Shown one piece after another: positions 33,126 through 40,546 of a stretch of DNA of 64,000 nucleotides. The position numbers were made by a program, and so were the translations under genes. Under the pieces are notes generated by a model, which worked only from the letters and a program-made list of their open reading frames with translations, was not told the DNA's origin and did no database searches. Each line of letters begins with the position of its first letter. Position 1 is the first letter of the stretch. Source of the DNA: JBFAPK01 sp040676675 (lineage in GTDB: Bacteria; Actinomycetota; Actinomycetes; Mycobacteriales; Micromonosporaceae); NCBI RefSeq assembly GCF_040676675.1, contig NZ_JBFAPK010000007.1, positions 159,129 through 223,128 of the forward strand, read 5' to 3'.

Positions 33126-34066
33126 CGGGGCGCCTTGTCGTCGAAGTCGACGAGTTCGGGGACCTGCTGGGGCGGTGGCTGGGTGTTCTCCGGTCCCAGC
33201 CAGCGGCCGAGGGTGTTGTTGTACGCCGTCTGCCACGGGCTGGCCTGGCCCTTCCGCCCGGCCTCGTAGCTCTTCTGCAGGAAGAACGCGACCAGGTCAC
33301 GCAGCGCCGGATCGGTGATCGGTACGCCGACGCCCAGGAGCTCGCTGGTGCCGAAGGGCATCTGCACGAGCTGGAACCTGCCCTGGTACTGGGACAGGAA
33401 GCCGGCGAGGATGGTCTGGTCGGAGCTGAGCGCGTGGTACCGGCCGTTGAGCATGCCCTGCACGCACTCGCCGACGGTCTGCACGACCAGCGCGTCGATC
33501 CGGTGGTTGGCCAGTTCCCTCTCGGAGGTGGATCCGCCGCTGGTGCAGACCCGGTAGGCCGGGTTCCGGAGGTCCTCGATGGTGCGGATCTTGTCCTTCA
33601 GGCCGACCGGGACCAGCACCTCCTGGGTGGTGACGAAGTACGGCCCGGCGAAGCTGACCAGCTTCGCCCGCTCCTCCGTCATCGAGAAGCTCGACACCAC
33701 GATGTCGACCCGGCCGCCCTGCAACGCGGGGATGCGCTCCTCCGTGGTGGTCGGTACGAACTCGATCCGCTCGTCGCTCTCGTAGCCGAGCGAGTCGGCG
33801 ATGTACCGGGCGATCTCGATGTCGAAACCGCGGTAGACGCCGTGGTCGAGGTCCGCCATCAGCGGCTCGTTGTCGGAGACCCCAATTTTGATCTTGGCTT
33901 GCCCGGCGAGGTGCGACTCCTCGATCTTCTCCTGTACGGACGGCAGCTTCCGCTGCTGCTGGCTGTCGCAGCCCGCACCGGCGGCCAGCAACAACGTCAG
34001 GGTCACCCCCGCGGCCGTCATGATCCGGCGGACCCGGCTACCACCCGGCGAAGCTGTCTCGTTCAT
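33122..34066 (-). CDS. solute-binding lipoprotein, family 3 (amino-acid type)
   Basis: 314 residues with a lipobox LLAAGAGC (Cys33). The family-3 fold shows KIKIGVSDNEPLMADLDHGV, YRGFDIEIARYIADSLGY, VDIVVSSFSMTEERAKLVSF and PYFVTTQEVLVP, the glutamate/glutamine-binding (GlnH-like) pattern. No ABC permease or ATPase gene is adjacent; instead the gene is translationally coupled to the multi-pass membrane protein downstream. It might deliver ligand to an unlinked transporter or act as a sensor. The ATG start at 34066 places the signal peptide correctly. Confidence 0.85.
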   Translation of the reverse strand: MNETASPGGSRVRRIMTAAGVTLTLLLAAGAGCDSQQQRKLPSVQEKIEESHLAGQAKIKIGVSDNEPLMADLDHGVYRGFDIEIARYIADSLGYESDERIEFVPTTTEERIPALQGGRVDIVVSSFSMTEERAKLVSFAGPYFVTTQEVLVPVGLKDKIRTIEDLRNPAYRVCTSGGSTSERELANHRIDALVVQTVGECVQGMLNGRYHALSSDQTILAGFLSQYQGRFQLVQMPFGTSELLGVGVPITDPALRDLVAFFLQKSYEAGRKGQASPWQTAYNNTLGRWLGPENTQPPPQQVPELVDFDDKAPR

Positions 34067-34235
34067 CGGCGACCTCGGTCTGGGCGTCGGCGTACGCGAA
34101 CGCTCAGCGTAGCGACCCGGTCCCAGATTCGTAATGGCACTTCGTGGCCACGAAACCCACGTGCGGGCTGCCGTCGCGGCGTCTGTAAGGATCGTCCCTA
34201 CGGGGCCAGCGCCGCCGGGACAGGGGATTCGTACG

Positions 34236-34868
34236 ATGCCGATCGACCAGCACCTGCTCGTGGCGTTCCTGGTCACCACGACCATCGCGATGATCACTCC
34301 CGGCCCGGACATGCTCTTCATCCTGGGCTGCGGAATGCGGGGCGGCCCGCGCGCCGGCCTGCTCGCCACTACCGGCGTGGCGACCAGCGAGGCCATCCAC
34401 GTCGCCGTCGCCGCCGCTGGGCTCGCCGCCCTCTTCGCCGCCGTACCGACCGCCTTCACGGTGGTCCGGATCGTCGGCGCCGGGTACCTGATTTACCTCG
34501 GCGTACAGATGATCCGGCAGCGGGGCAAGGCCCCGGACGAGCTGGCGATCGGTACGGCGGGGGTCACGGCCCGGCGGGCGTACCTGAGCGGGCTGCTGAC
34601 GAACCTGCTCAACCCGAAGATGGTCACCTTCACCATCGCCTTCCTGCCCCAGTTCATCGACCCGGCGCTGGGCCGGGTCTGGTTGCAGTTCGCCATCCTC
34701 GGCAGCATCCTGATCGTGCTGGAGTTCCTGGTGGACGGCACGGTCGGCGTACTGGCCGGGCGGATCGGCAACTGGCTGCGCCGTCGCCAGGCCGCGCACC
34801 GCCGGATCGACGCCGCGACCGGCGGCATCTTCATCGGCCTGGGCGTGCGGCTCGCCCTCACCCGCTGA
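34236..34868 (+). CDS. LysE/RhtB-family amino acid exporter
   Basis: The 210-residue inner-membrane exporter has about five to six helices. Family motifs include AFLVTTTIAMITPGPDMLFI (the N-terminal TPGP signature) and GAGYLIYLGVQMIR, followed by YLSGLLTNLLNPKMVTF and FLPQFIDP. Exports amino acids or small related compounds; substrate not predictable. ATG 34236 gives the normal N-terminus MPIDQHLL and has GGGGA upstream; the frame is open further left but without membrane sequence. Divergent from the solute-binding lipoprotein gene. Confidence 0.9.
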   Translation: MPIDQHLLVAFLVTTTIAMITPGPDMLFILGCGMRGGPRAGLLATTGVATSEAIHVAVAAAGLAALFAAVPTAFTVVRIVGAGYLIYLGVQMIRQRGKAPDELAIGTAGVTARRAYLSGLLTNLLNPKMVTFTIAFLPQFIDPALGRVWLQFAILGSILIVLEFLVDGTVGVLAGRIGNWLRRRQAAHRRIDAATGGIFIGLGVRLALTR

Positions 34869-35144
34869 CGCGCCGCTTCACCCGCTGACCCGCCGGCTCT
34901 TTCGCGAGGGCGGTCACGGCATCGCGCCGTGGTAGAAGAGCTGCCCCAGACCGATGGTGAAGGCGAGCACCCCGTAGAGCGCGTGCTCGACCGACCCGGT
35001 ACGTCGAGGGTGGACGATGTCTCGGTCACCTCGCCACGGCAGGTCGGGCGGGCACCGGGGGCGGTACGACGAGCAGGGCCGTAACCCACAGTTCGCCCCC
35101 CGGTCAGCAGTTGTGCGGTGAACCAGCCCGCTATCCGGACAAAG
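34869..35144. other. 276-bp gap with a possible C-terminal gene remnant on the minus strand
   Basis: On the minus strand a frame ending at the stop 34914-34916 reads SVEHALYGVLAFTIGLGQLF followed by YHGAMP. It looks like the final membrane segment of a protein but has no nearby in-frame start with a ribosome site. It may be the decayed end of a membrane protein gene. The right part holds the leader of the secreted glycosidase gene. Confidence 0.3.
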
Positions 35145-36443
35145 ATGATGATCATGACTGCTACCAGCCTGTTCGCCGCCGGGTTCCGGCGCGCCGGCGC
35201 CGCCACGGCGGTGGTGACGGCCGCGATCGCCCTGGGTCTCACCCCGGGCGGCCACGCCGAGGCCGCCACCACCGCGCTGCCCCTGGGCGACGCCGACCTC
35301 ACCGAGACGCGCGGCAGCCAGTCGTTGGCCGCCGGCGTGACCCTGACCAGGATCGTGCGCGGCACCGAGCCGGCGCCGGCCGACCAGATCAACACCACCA
35401 CCCGCGGCCCCTGGGTGGTGAACGTGCTGACGATCGATCCGCGCCGCTCGCGTGGACACCTGGAGGCGACGTACGGGCCGGACCTGGCCGCCGTCGAGAA
35501 GACCACCGACCTGGTCCGCGCCGCCGGCGCGCTGGCCGGGGTGAACGCCTCCTTCTTCACCTTCACGGCGAGCCAGCAGTACCCGGGCGACCCGGTGGGC
35601 CTGAGCATCTCCGGCGGCAGGCTGCTCAGCGAGCCCTCGGGCGATCCGGCCGAGGCCGACCTGGTGGTGGACGCGCACAACAACCGCGTACTGATGGGGC
35701 AGCTGCGCTGGACCGGTGGCGTACGGAACAAGCGGACCGGGGCGAGCCTGCCGCTGGAGTTCGTCAACCACCCGCCGGTGGTGCCGGCCGACTGCGCGAC
35801 GCTCACCGACCCGACCGCATGCACGCTCCCCGGTGACGTGGTCCGGTTCACCCCCGAGTTCGCCGCCACCACCCCCGCGGGCGCCGGCGTCGAGGTGGTC
35901 CTCGACCGGCGCGGCTGCGTGGTACGGACGGCGACGACCCGCGGTACCGCGCTGGCCGAGGGGCAGACGTCGGTACAGGCGACGGGCGCGGAGTCGGCGT
36001 CCCTGCTAAACGTGGCGGGACAGGGTTGCGTCGAGCAGACGAGCGACCTGGTCGACGAGCGCGGTGAGCGGTTCCCGCTCCGACCGGGAATGTTCGCGGT
36101 CAACGGCCGCTACCGCCTCGTGGCGGACGGTCAGGTCGTGGTACCGGACGGCTCGGACAGCTTCTTCGCCCGCAACCCCCGTACCGTCGCCGGCACCACC
36201 GCGGACGGGAAGATCGTGCTCGCCACCATCGACGGCCGCATGACCAGCAGCGTCGGCACCACGCTGGACGAGACGGCGGCGGTGGCCAGGGCTCTCGGGC
36301 TGCGCGACGCGATCAACCTCGACGGGGGCGGCTCGACCGCCATGTCGGTCCGGGGCACGCTGGTCAACCAGCCGAGCGGTACGGCCGAACGCGCCGTCGG
36401 TGACGCGCTCGTCTTCAAGACGGACCGCTACCGCGGGCGGTAG
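35145..36443 (+). CDS. secreted phosphodiester glycosidase family protein (NAGPA domain)
   Basis: 432 residues. It starts with a signal peptide (FRRAGAATAVVTAAIALGLT, cleaved near GGHAEAATT). The C-terminal half holds the NAGPA/phosphodiester glycosidase signature: LRDAINLDGGGSTAM with VLATIDGRMTSSVGTTLDE before it, and GVNASFFTF in the first half. Family members cleave GlcNAc-phosphodiester-type linkages or related envelope glycans; the substrate here is unknown. Start choice is uncertain: ATG at 35145 (GGACAAAG upstream) or 35154, and an in-frame GTG at 35118 also exists. Convergent with the NUDIX gene of the modified-nucleotide operon. Confidence 0.85.
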   Translation: MMIMTATSLFAAGFRRAGAATAVVTAAIALGLTPGGHAEAATTALPLGDADLTETRGSQSLAAGVTLTRIVRGTEPAPADQINTTTRGPWVVNVLTIDPRRSRGHLEATYGPDLAAVEKTTDLVRAAGALAGVNASFFTFTASQQYPGDPVGLSISGGRLLSEPSGDPAEADLVVDAHNNRVLMGQLRWTGGVRNKRTGASLPLEFVNHPPVVPADCATLTDPTACTLPGDVVRFTPEFAATTPAGAGVEVVLDRRGCVVRTATTRGTALAEGQTSVQATGAESASLLNVAGQGCVEQTSDLVDERGERFPLRPGMFAVNGRYRLVADGQVVVPDGSDSFFARNPRTVAGTTADGKIVLATIDGRMTSSVGTTLDETAAVARALGLRDAINLDGGGSTAMSVRGTLVNQPSGTAERAVGDALVFKTDRYRGR

Positions 36444-36457
36444 TACCCCCTCGCGCT

Positions 36458-36493
36458 CGCGGCGCCGGGGGGCGTCCGCCCGTCGGCGCCGCG
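36458..36493. terminator. hairpin between the glycosidase gene and the minus-strand nine-gene operon
   Basis: CGCGGCGCCG (36458-36467) pairs with CGGCGCCGCG (36484-36493) over a 16-nt loop, between two convergent stop codons. Confidence 0.6.
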
Positions 36494-36521
36494 GGCGCGG
36501 CCGGAACCGGCCCGGCGATTG

Positions 36522-36917
36522 CTAGAGTTCGCCGCGCTCGCGCAGCCAGTCGAAAATCAGCTTGTCCACCGTGGACGACTTTTCCCTACCGGAATAGTCG
36601 AGCCACGACATCTCCTCGATCTCCGCGCCCGGCGTGAGTTCGCCCTTGAAATCCGCCCGGTAACAGGTCATTCGGACGATGACGCCCTCGGCCTTTCCGT
36701 GCGCCTGGGCCTCGAAGACCTCCATCGGTTCGATGGATTCGTCGACCAGTTCGACGCAGAGCTCTTCCCGGATCTCGCGCTTGAGCGCCTCGTGATCCGT
36801 CTCGCCCTCGTCCCGCTTGCCGCCCGGTATGTACCACGCGTCCTTGCCGTACGACCTGGTGCTGAGGATCTTGCCGTCCGTCACGTGCACCCACGCGAGC
36901 TTGTCGATGACCTTCAT
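36522..36917 (-). CDS. NUDIX hydrolase, last gene of the nine-gene operon
   Basis: The 131-residue protein begins MKVIDKLAWVHVTDGKILST. Its NUDIX box runs from GGKRDEGETDHEALKREIRE to EL, with REIREE intact and Cys where the last conserved Gly normally stands. It resembles small MutT/8-oxo-dGTPase-type hydrolases; in this setting it may act on a nucleotide-linked pathway intermediate or clean up a toxic nucleotide. It starts 2 bp after the phosphoribosyltransferase stop (TGA, 2 nt, ATG), so the two are almost certainly cotranslated. The substrate is inferred only from context. Confidence 0.88.
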   Translation of the reverse strand: MKVIDKLAWVHVTDGKILSTRSYGKDAWYIPGGKRDEGETDHEALKREIREELCVELVDESIEPMEVFEAQAHGKAEGVIVRMTCYRADFKGELTPGAEIEEMSWLDYSGREKSSTVDKLIFDWLRERGEL

Positions 36918-36919
36918 TA

Positions 36920-37954
36920 TCAGCCCTCGGTTATTTGATCGAGTATTGATTCGATGCGGTCGCGGTGGGCACAGCATTGTGCAAGCAGAGTTGCCGAGTC
37001 AAGCGGGCGCGCGGTCGGCTCCAACCCGCCCCGGGCACCGCCACGATCGGCTTCCACAATGGCGGAAAAGTCGTTCTTGACCCCGAGATGGTGCCGGATC
37101 AGTTCCGGCTCGGCGGCGAATTCTCCGCACAGCGCGGCCCAGTAATCGAGCAGGCCGCGCAGGTGCTCGCCCGGGGAGAACCCGCGCAGCCCGCCGTCGT
37201 AGACGACGCACCGTTCCAGCAGGGCGATCGGGTCGCGGGCGGACTCGGCCCGGAACTCCGGCGCGAGCACACCGCCGCGCCGGACGAAGTCCGTCTGGTC
37301 GAGGTGGAAGGGAAGCCCGTACGCGCTGCGGTAGACGCCGAAGAGCCCTTCGAGCGCGACCACGGTCAGCCGTGTCGCCGGGTTCGTCCCGGTTAGGCGG
37401 CCGGCCAACTCGTCGAGCCGCCGTACCGCGTCGACGGTACCGATGGTGACCACGACTACCCGGGGTGGCAGCAGCCCCGGTTCGGCGGCGGCGAGCAGCG
37501 AGAGCGCGTTGCCGAGGGTACGGCCCGTGGCCGCGATGTCGCCGATGCCGAGCACGGCCGACCCGGCCAGGTCGAAGCGGCGGTAGTCGTCGCCCGTGAC
37601 GACCGGCCGCCCCCGCTCGACGCGGCGCTGGCTGCTCAGGAAGCTCACCCGGCACGGGCGCCCGGACAGCTCCTCCAGCACGCCGTGCAGCCCGAAGTTC
37701 AGCCCGCCGCGCAGGATGTAGAGCACGTCCGCCGGCCTGGTGGCCAGCGCCCGGGCCAGGTCGGCGTCGTGTCGCAGCAGCGCGCCGAGCGCCTCGGCGC
37801 AGCAGCGCCGCAACAGGTCCTGGAAGGCCGCGCCGACCAGGGTCGGGTCGCGCAGCAGCCGGCGACCGGACGGGCAGGAGAAGACGTACGCCTCCAGCCG
37901 GCCGACCCCGTCGAGCCGGTGCAGACCCGCCACCCCGGCCGGTACGAGTCGCAT
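36920..37954 (-). CDS. phosphoribosyltransferase-like protein (type I PRPP loop)
   Basis: 344 residues. The only clear motif is SAVLGIGDIAATGRTLGNAL (about residues 130-150), a PRPP-binding loop of type I phosphoribosyltransferases. An upstream strand-loop, ADVLYILRGGLNFGLHG (about 75-91), fits the family's PPi loop position. The flanks (the first 70 residues and the last 130) do not match hpt, upp, pyrE or apt enzymes that I can recognise, so the base acceptor is unknown. ATG 37954 has GAGGTGA upstream, 12 bp after the preceding stop. In the operon it would be the natural step to attach or exchange ribose phosphate on a base-like product. Confidence 0.7.
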   Translation of the reverse strand: MRLVPAGVAGLHRLDGVGRLEAYVFSCPSGRRLLRDPTLVGAAFQDLLRRCCAEALGALLRHDADLARALATRPADVLYILRGGLNFGLHGVLEELSGRPCRVSFLSSQRRVERGRPVVTGDDYRRFDLAGSAVLGIGDIAATGRTLGNALSLLAAAEPGLLPPRVVVVTIGTVDAVRRLDELAGRLTGTNPATRLTVVALEGLFGVYRSAYGLPFHLDQTDFVRRGGVLAPEFRAESARDPIALLERCVVYDGGLRGFSPGEHLRGLLDYWAALCGEFAAEPELIRHHLGVKNDFSAIVEADRGGARGGLEPTARPLDSATLLAQCCAHRDRIESILDQITEG

Positions 37955-37966
37955 CAGCGTGTCACC

Positions 37967-38560
37967 TCAGAACTTCCGGGCCGGCACGCTCGGGCGTACC
38001 CCGTACCGGAGCTCCAGCATCCGGCGGAACGCGTACACCGCCTCGCGGCCGTTGTCGGTACCGGTCGGGGCGGGCAGCGCGGCCTCGTCGCGGACCACGA
38101 GCCGCAGCACGCCGACCGGGGCGGCGGCCACGAGCGCCGCCGCGACCTCGGTCGGCCGGTGCGCCTGCCCGAGGGGCAGGCCGAACGCGCCGACCAGGGC
38201 GGGCCAGTCCAGCGGGAAGTGGCGGGAGGGCTGGTTCCCGCCTGACTCGTACCGCTCGTTGTCGAGGACCACGGCGGTGAACCCGTGGAGCCGCTCGCGC
38301 AGGCCGGCCAGGGTGGCGAGTCCGGCCAGCCCGAACAGCAGGGAGCCGTCCCCCTCGACCGAGATGACCCGGCCGGCCGGTCCCAGCCCGAGGGCGAGCC
38401 CCGACGCGACCGGGAGCACGTCGCCGAGCGCGTCCAGGTGCAGCGTCCGCTCCGGCCAGTACCGGCCGGCGGCCCAGCCGGACCGGCCCACCCCGGCGAC
38501 CACCGCCACGTCCCGGCCCAGGGCGTCCCGCAGCGCGCCCACCGCCTCATCCGAGTTCAC
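37967..38560 (-). CDS. TPP-dependent decarboxylase, beta (TPP-binding) subunit, ComE/phosphonopyruvate-decarboxylase-like
   Basis: The 197-residue subunit carries the TPP/Mg motif: GRVISVEGDGSLLFGLAGL followed about 25 residues later by VVLDNERYESGGNQ (GDG...N pattern). Its N-terminus DVAVVAGVGRSGWAAGRYWP and LGDVLPVASGLALGL fit the C-terminal half of sulfopyruvate or phosphonopyruvate decarboxylases. The GTG start at 38560 has a GGAGGGG site 7 nt upstream and overlaps the alpha-subunit gene by 14 bp. With the alpha subunit it should decarboxylate a 2-oxo acid to an aldehyde; no PEP mutase or CoM gene is nearby to name the substrate. Confidence 0.85.
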   Translation of the reverse strand: MNSDEAVGALRDALGRDVAVVAGVGRSGWAAGRYWPERTLHLDALGDVLPVASGLALGLGPAGRVISVEGDGSLLFGLAGLATLAGLRERLHGFTAVVLDNERYESGGNQPSRHFPLDWPALVGAFGLPLGQAHRPTEVAAALVAAAPVGVLRLVVRDEAALPAPTGTDNGREAVYAFRRMLELRYGVRPSVPARKF

Positions 38561-39056
38561 GGCGCAGCCCCTCCAGCAGCTCGGGGGTGGCCACCACGAC
38601 CGCGGCGCGCATCCGGGTCGCCACCACGTCGAGCCCGCCGCGCAGTGCCCGGGTCAGCTCGGCCGGGGTCGCGGCCACCGCGCCGACCAGGGCGAAGAGC
38701 GAGATCAGCCCGCGCATGTGGTCGGAGTGGTGCTGCGCCCACCAGTTCGGGTCGCCGTACCCGCCGCGGTCGGAGACGAGCGCCAGCAGCGGCAACTGGT
38801 GCAGCACCACGAGCCGCGCGATGGTCTCGCCGGCCGCCCGCAGGCCCGAGTTCTCCATGCAGACCAGGGGACGGCGCCCGGCCAGGGCCAGCCCCACCGC
38901 CACGGCGACCGCCTGGGACTCGTGCACGGTCTGCAGGTAGTCCAGGCCGGTCGTCTCGACCACCCGCCGGACGACCGGGGTCAGCATCGAATCCGGAACG
39001 GTGACGACACAGTCGATCTCCGCGGGAAAGAGCCTCTCCCACTCGACGCGGCTCAC
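38547..39056 (-). CDS. TPP-dependent decarboxylase, alpha (pyrimidine-binding) subunit, ComD-like
   Basis: The 169-residue protein matches the N-terminal half of phosphonopyruvate/sulfopyruvate decarboxylases: VTVPDSMLTPVVRRVV, then LQTVHESQAVAVAVGLALAG with the cofactor-activating Glu46. RPLVCMENSGLRAAGETIAR and LLALVSDRGGYGDPNWWAQH follow. Separate alpha and beta chains are normal for ComDE and for several natural-product decarboxylases. The GTG start overlaps the folE-like stop by 4 bp (GTGA). Confidence 0.85.
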   Translation of the reverse strand: MSRVEWERLFPAEIDCVVTVPDSMLTPVVRRVVETTGLDYLQTVHESQAVAVAVGLALAGRRPLVCMENSGLRAAGETIARLVVLHQLPLLALVSDRGGYGDPNWWAQHHSDHMRGLISLFALVGAVAATPAELTRALRGGLDVVATRMRAAVVVATPELLEGLRRELG

Positions 39057-39622
39057 CGCCGGGCGCTTCCGGCGGGCAGGTCACGCCACTGGCCGAGGCT
39101 GCCGCGCGCGTACGTCGTGGTGTTCCAGACCTCCTGCTTGTTCGGGCCGCGCCCGCAGACGCAGAGGTGCTGGGCGGTGGTCCGGACGAACGCGCCCCGG
39201 GCCCCTACCGCCTCCATCAGGTCCTCGCAGAGGTCGCGGGCGAGGAACTCCTGGATCTGGAACCGCCGCGCCCGCATCTCCACCAGCCGTGGCAGCTTGC
39301 CGATACCAAGGATCATGGCGCCCGGCTGGTAGGCCATCGCCACGTGGCCGAAGAAGGGAAGCAGGTGGTGCGCGCAGAGCGACACGAAGGGGATGTCCTG
39401 GGCCGTGACCACGCCGTCGTACTCGACCGTGGGATCGAGTTCGACGGTGACCTTGATGAGGTCGGCCCGGTCGATCCGGTATCCGGAGAGCAATTCCCGG
39501 TAGGCGTTGGAAATGCGTTCCGGCGCCTCGGCCTGTGAATCGGCGACCGCCGCGGCGACCTCGGGGAGATCGGGATGCAGCGAGGCGACCCAGTCGTTGA
39601 GCGCCTGTTGCGGGTCACCCAT
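39053..39622 (-). CDS. folE: GTP cyclohydrolase I (FolE-type) within the nine-gene operon
   Basis: 189 residues of the FolE fold. The zinc site is present: VSLCAHHLLPFFGHVAMAY (Cys and two His, about residues 82-100) and TTAQHLCVCGRGPNKQE (second Cys). The mid-region GIGKLPRLVEMRARRFQIQE matches the family. It would convert GTP to 7,8-dihydroneopterin triphosphate, feeding folate, pterin or 7-deazapurine routes. No folP/folB/folK or queD/queE/queC gene is near, so it is probably a dedicated pathway copy and not the housekeeping enzyme; this is inference. It overlaps the cupin gene by 8 bp and the decarboxylase alpha gene by 4 bp. Confidence 0.9.
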   Translation of the reverse strand: MGDPQQALNDWVASLHPDLPEVAAAVADSQAEAPERISNAYRELLSGYRIDRADLIKVTVELDPTVEYDGVVTAQDIPFVSLCAHHLLPFFGHVAMAYQPGAMILGIGKLPRLVEMRARRFQIQEFLARDLCEDLMEAVGARGAFVRTTAQHLCVCGRGPNKQEVWNTTTYARGSLGQWRDLPAGSARR

Positions 39623-39920
39623 GAGGCGTCAGGAATTCTACGATGACGTTCTGATAGAGGGAATCGCCGAGATTGACGAGACGATGCGGTTCGTTGTCGG
39701 ATCGGCGACAGGAATCGCCGACCCTGTCGTCCTGGTATTCCAGCCGCCCGTCCTGGTATTCGGTCGCCACCGGCCCGGCCCGGGTCACCACGTAACGGTA
39801 GGGGACGCGGTGGGTGTGCCATGGAGAGGACGCCTGCGGCGGCAGGTCGAGCAGCCACACCCGTACGTTTTCGTCCTCGAAAACAATCTCGGTACCGACC
39901 TGGTCGTTTGCAGGATCCAC
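39615..39920 (-). CDS. small cupin-fold protein
   Basis: 101 residues. A conserved cupin pattern is visible: VFEDENVRVWLLDLPPQASS, then PWHTHRVPYRYVVTRAGPV. His35 and His37 are likely metal ligands and Tyr/Arg follow. The second half has a shorter strand set ending NEPHRLVNLGDSLYQNVIVE. It resembles single-domain cupins that act as isomerases, dioxygenases or ligand-binding partners. The GTG start at 39920 is the first available in the frame; the 3' end overlaps folE by 8 bp. Confidence 0.75.
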   Translation of the reverse strand: MDPANDQVGTEIVFEDENVRVWLLDLPPQASSPWHTHRVPYRYVVTRAGPVATEYQDGRLEYQDDRVGDSCRRSDNEPHRLVNLGDSLYQNVIVEFLTPHG

Positions 39921-39992
39921 GGGTCACCGCGCTTTCGTGGTCCTCCGCCGTGGAACTCCGGCGGGTTCAATTATCGCAACGCCAGCCTGGAA

Positions 39993-40421
39993 CTACGTTT
40001 CTACATCGACGCTCGCCACACGGTCAAGAGCCCGCCGAAGCTCCTGGAATTCCCGGTACGGCAGATCCGGCGCAAGCCGGCTTAGCTGCCACAGAAGGGC
40101 GTTGGCGGCATTTCGCTCACGATCCGGACTGGTCTGGTCGTCGAGGCTGCCCAGAATCCAGAGATAGAGAATCGCCAGCGGATACGCGGTGTCGGCGATG
40201 TCGAACCGCAGGCCGAACACGTCCCGTACCGATTCCGGCAGCGCGAAGCCGCGGCCGTCGGCCTGGCAGGAGCGCAGTTCGCGGGAGAGCGCGACCAGGG
40301 AGCCCCGTTCGACTCCGTCCGCCACCCGCCAGCCGATGTGCTGCCCGATCGACAGGTCGACCCCGGCGCGGATGATCGTTCGGCACATCTCCTGGCCGAT
40401 CCCGCCGACTACCAACGGCAT
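39993..40421 (-). CDS. unrecognised 142-residue protein of the nine-gene operon
   Basis: The product starts MPLVVGGIGQEMCRTIIRAG after a strong GGGAGGAGAG site. It is mostly helical, with an alternating charged/hydrophobic pattern (ALLWQLSRLAPDLPYREFQE) and a hydrophobic stretch TAYPLAILYLWILGSL that could be a buried helix or a single membrane segment. I see no catalytic motif. It lies 72 bp before the cupin gene and 125 bp after the 321-residue unknown, the two largest gaps in the operon, so an internal promoter is possible. Confidence 0.6.
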   Translation of the reverse strand: MPLVVGGIGQEMCRTIIRAGVDLSIGQHIGWRVADGVERGSLVALSRELRSCQADGRGFALPESVRDVFGLRFDIADTAYPLAILYLWILGSLDDQTSPDRERNAANALLWQLSRLAPDLPYREFQELRRALDRVASVDVET

Positions 40422-40546
40422 CGATCTCTCCTCCCTGGCTGATCTCGGCTGCGGTGCCGGCCCCAACTGGCATCGAGAGCGATAGGGCCACTGTCTCAAA
40501 TCGTCGTCTTGTCGACAACGTGGACGCACCATCTCCAACTGTCAAA

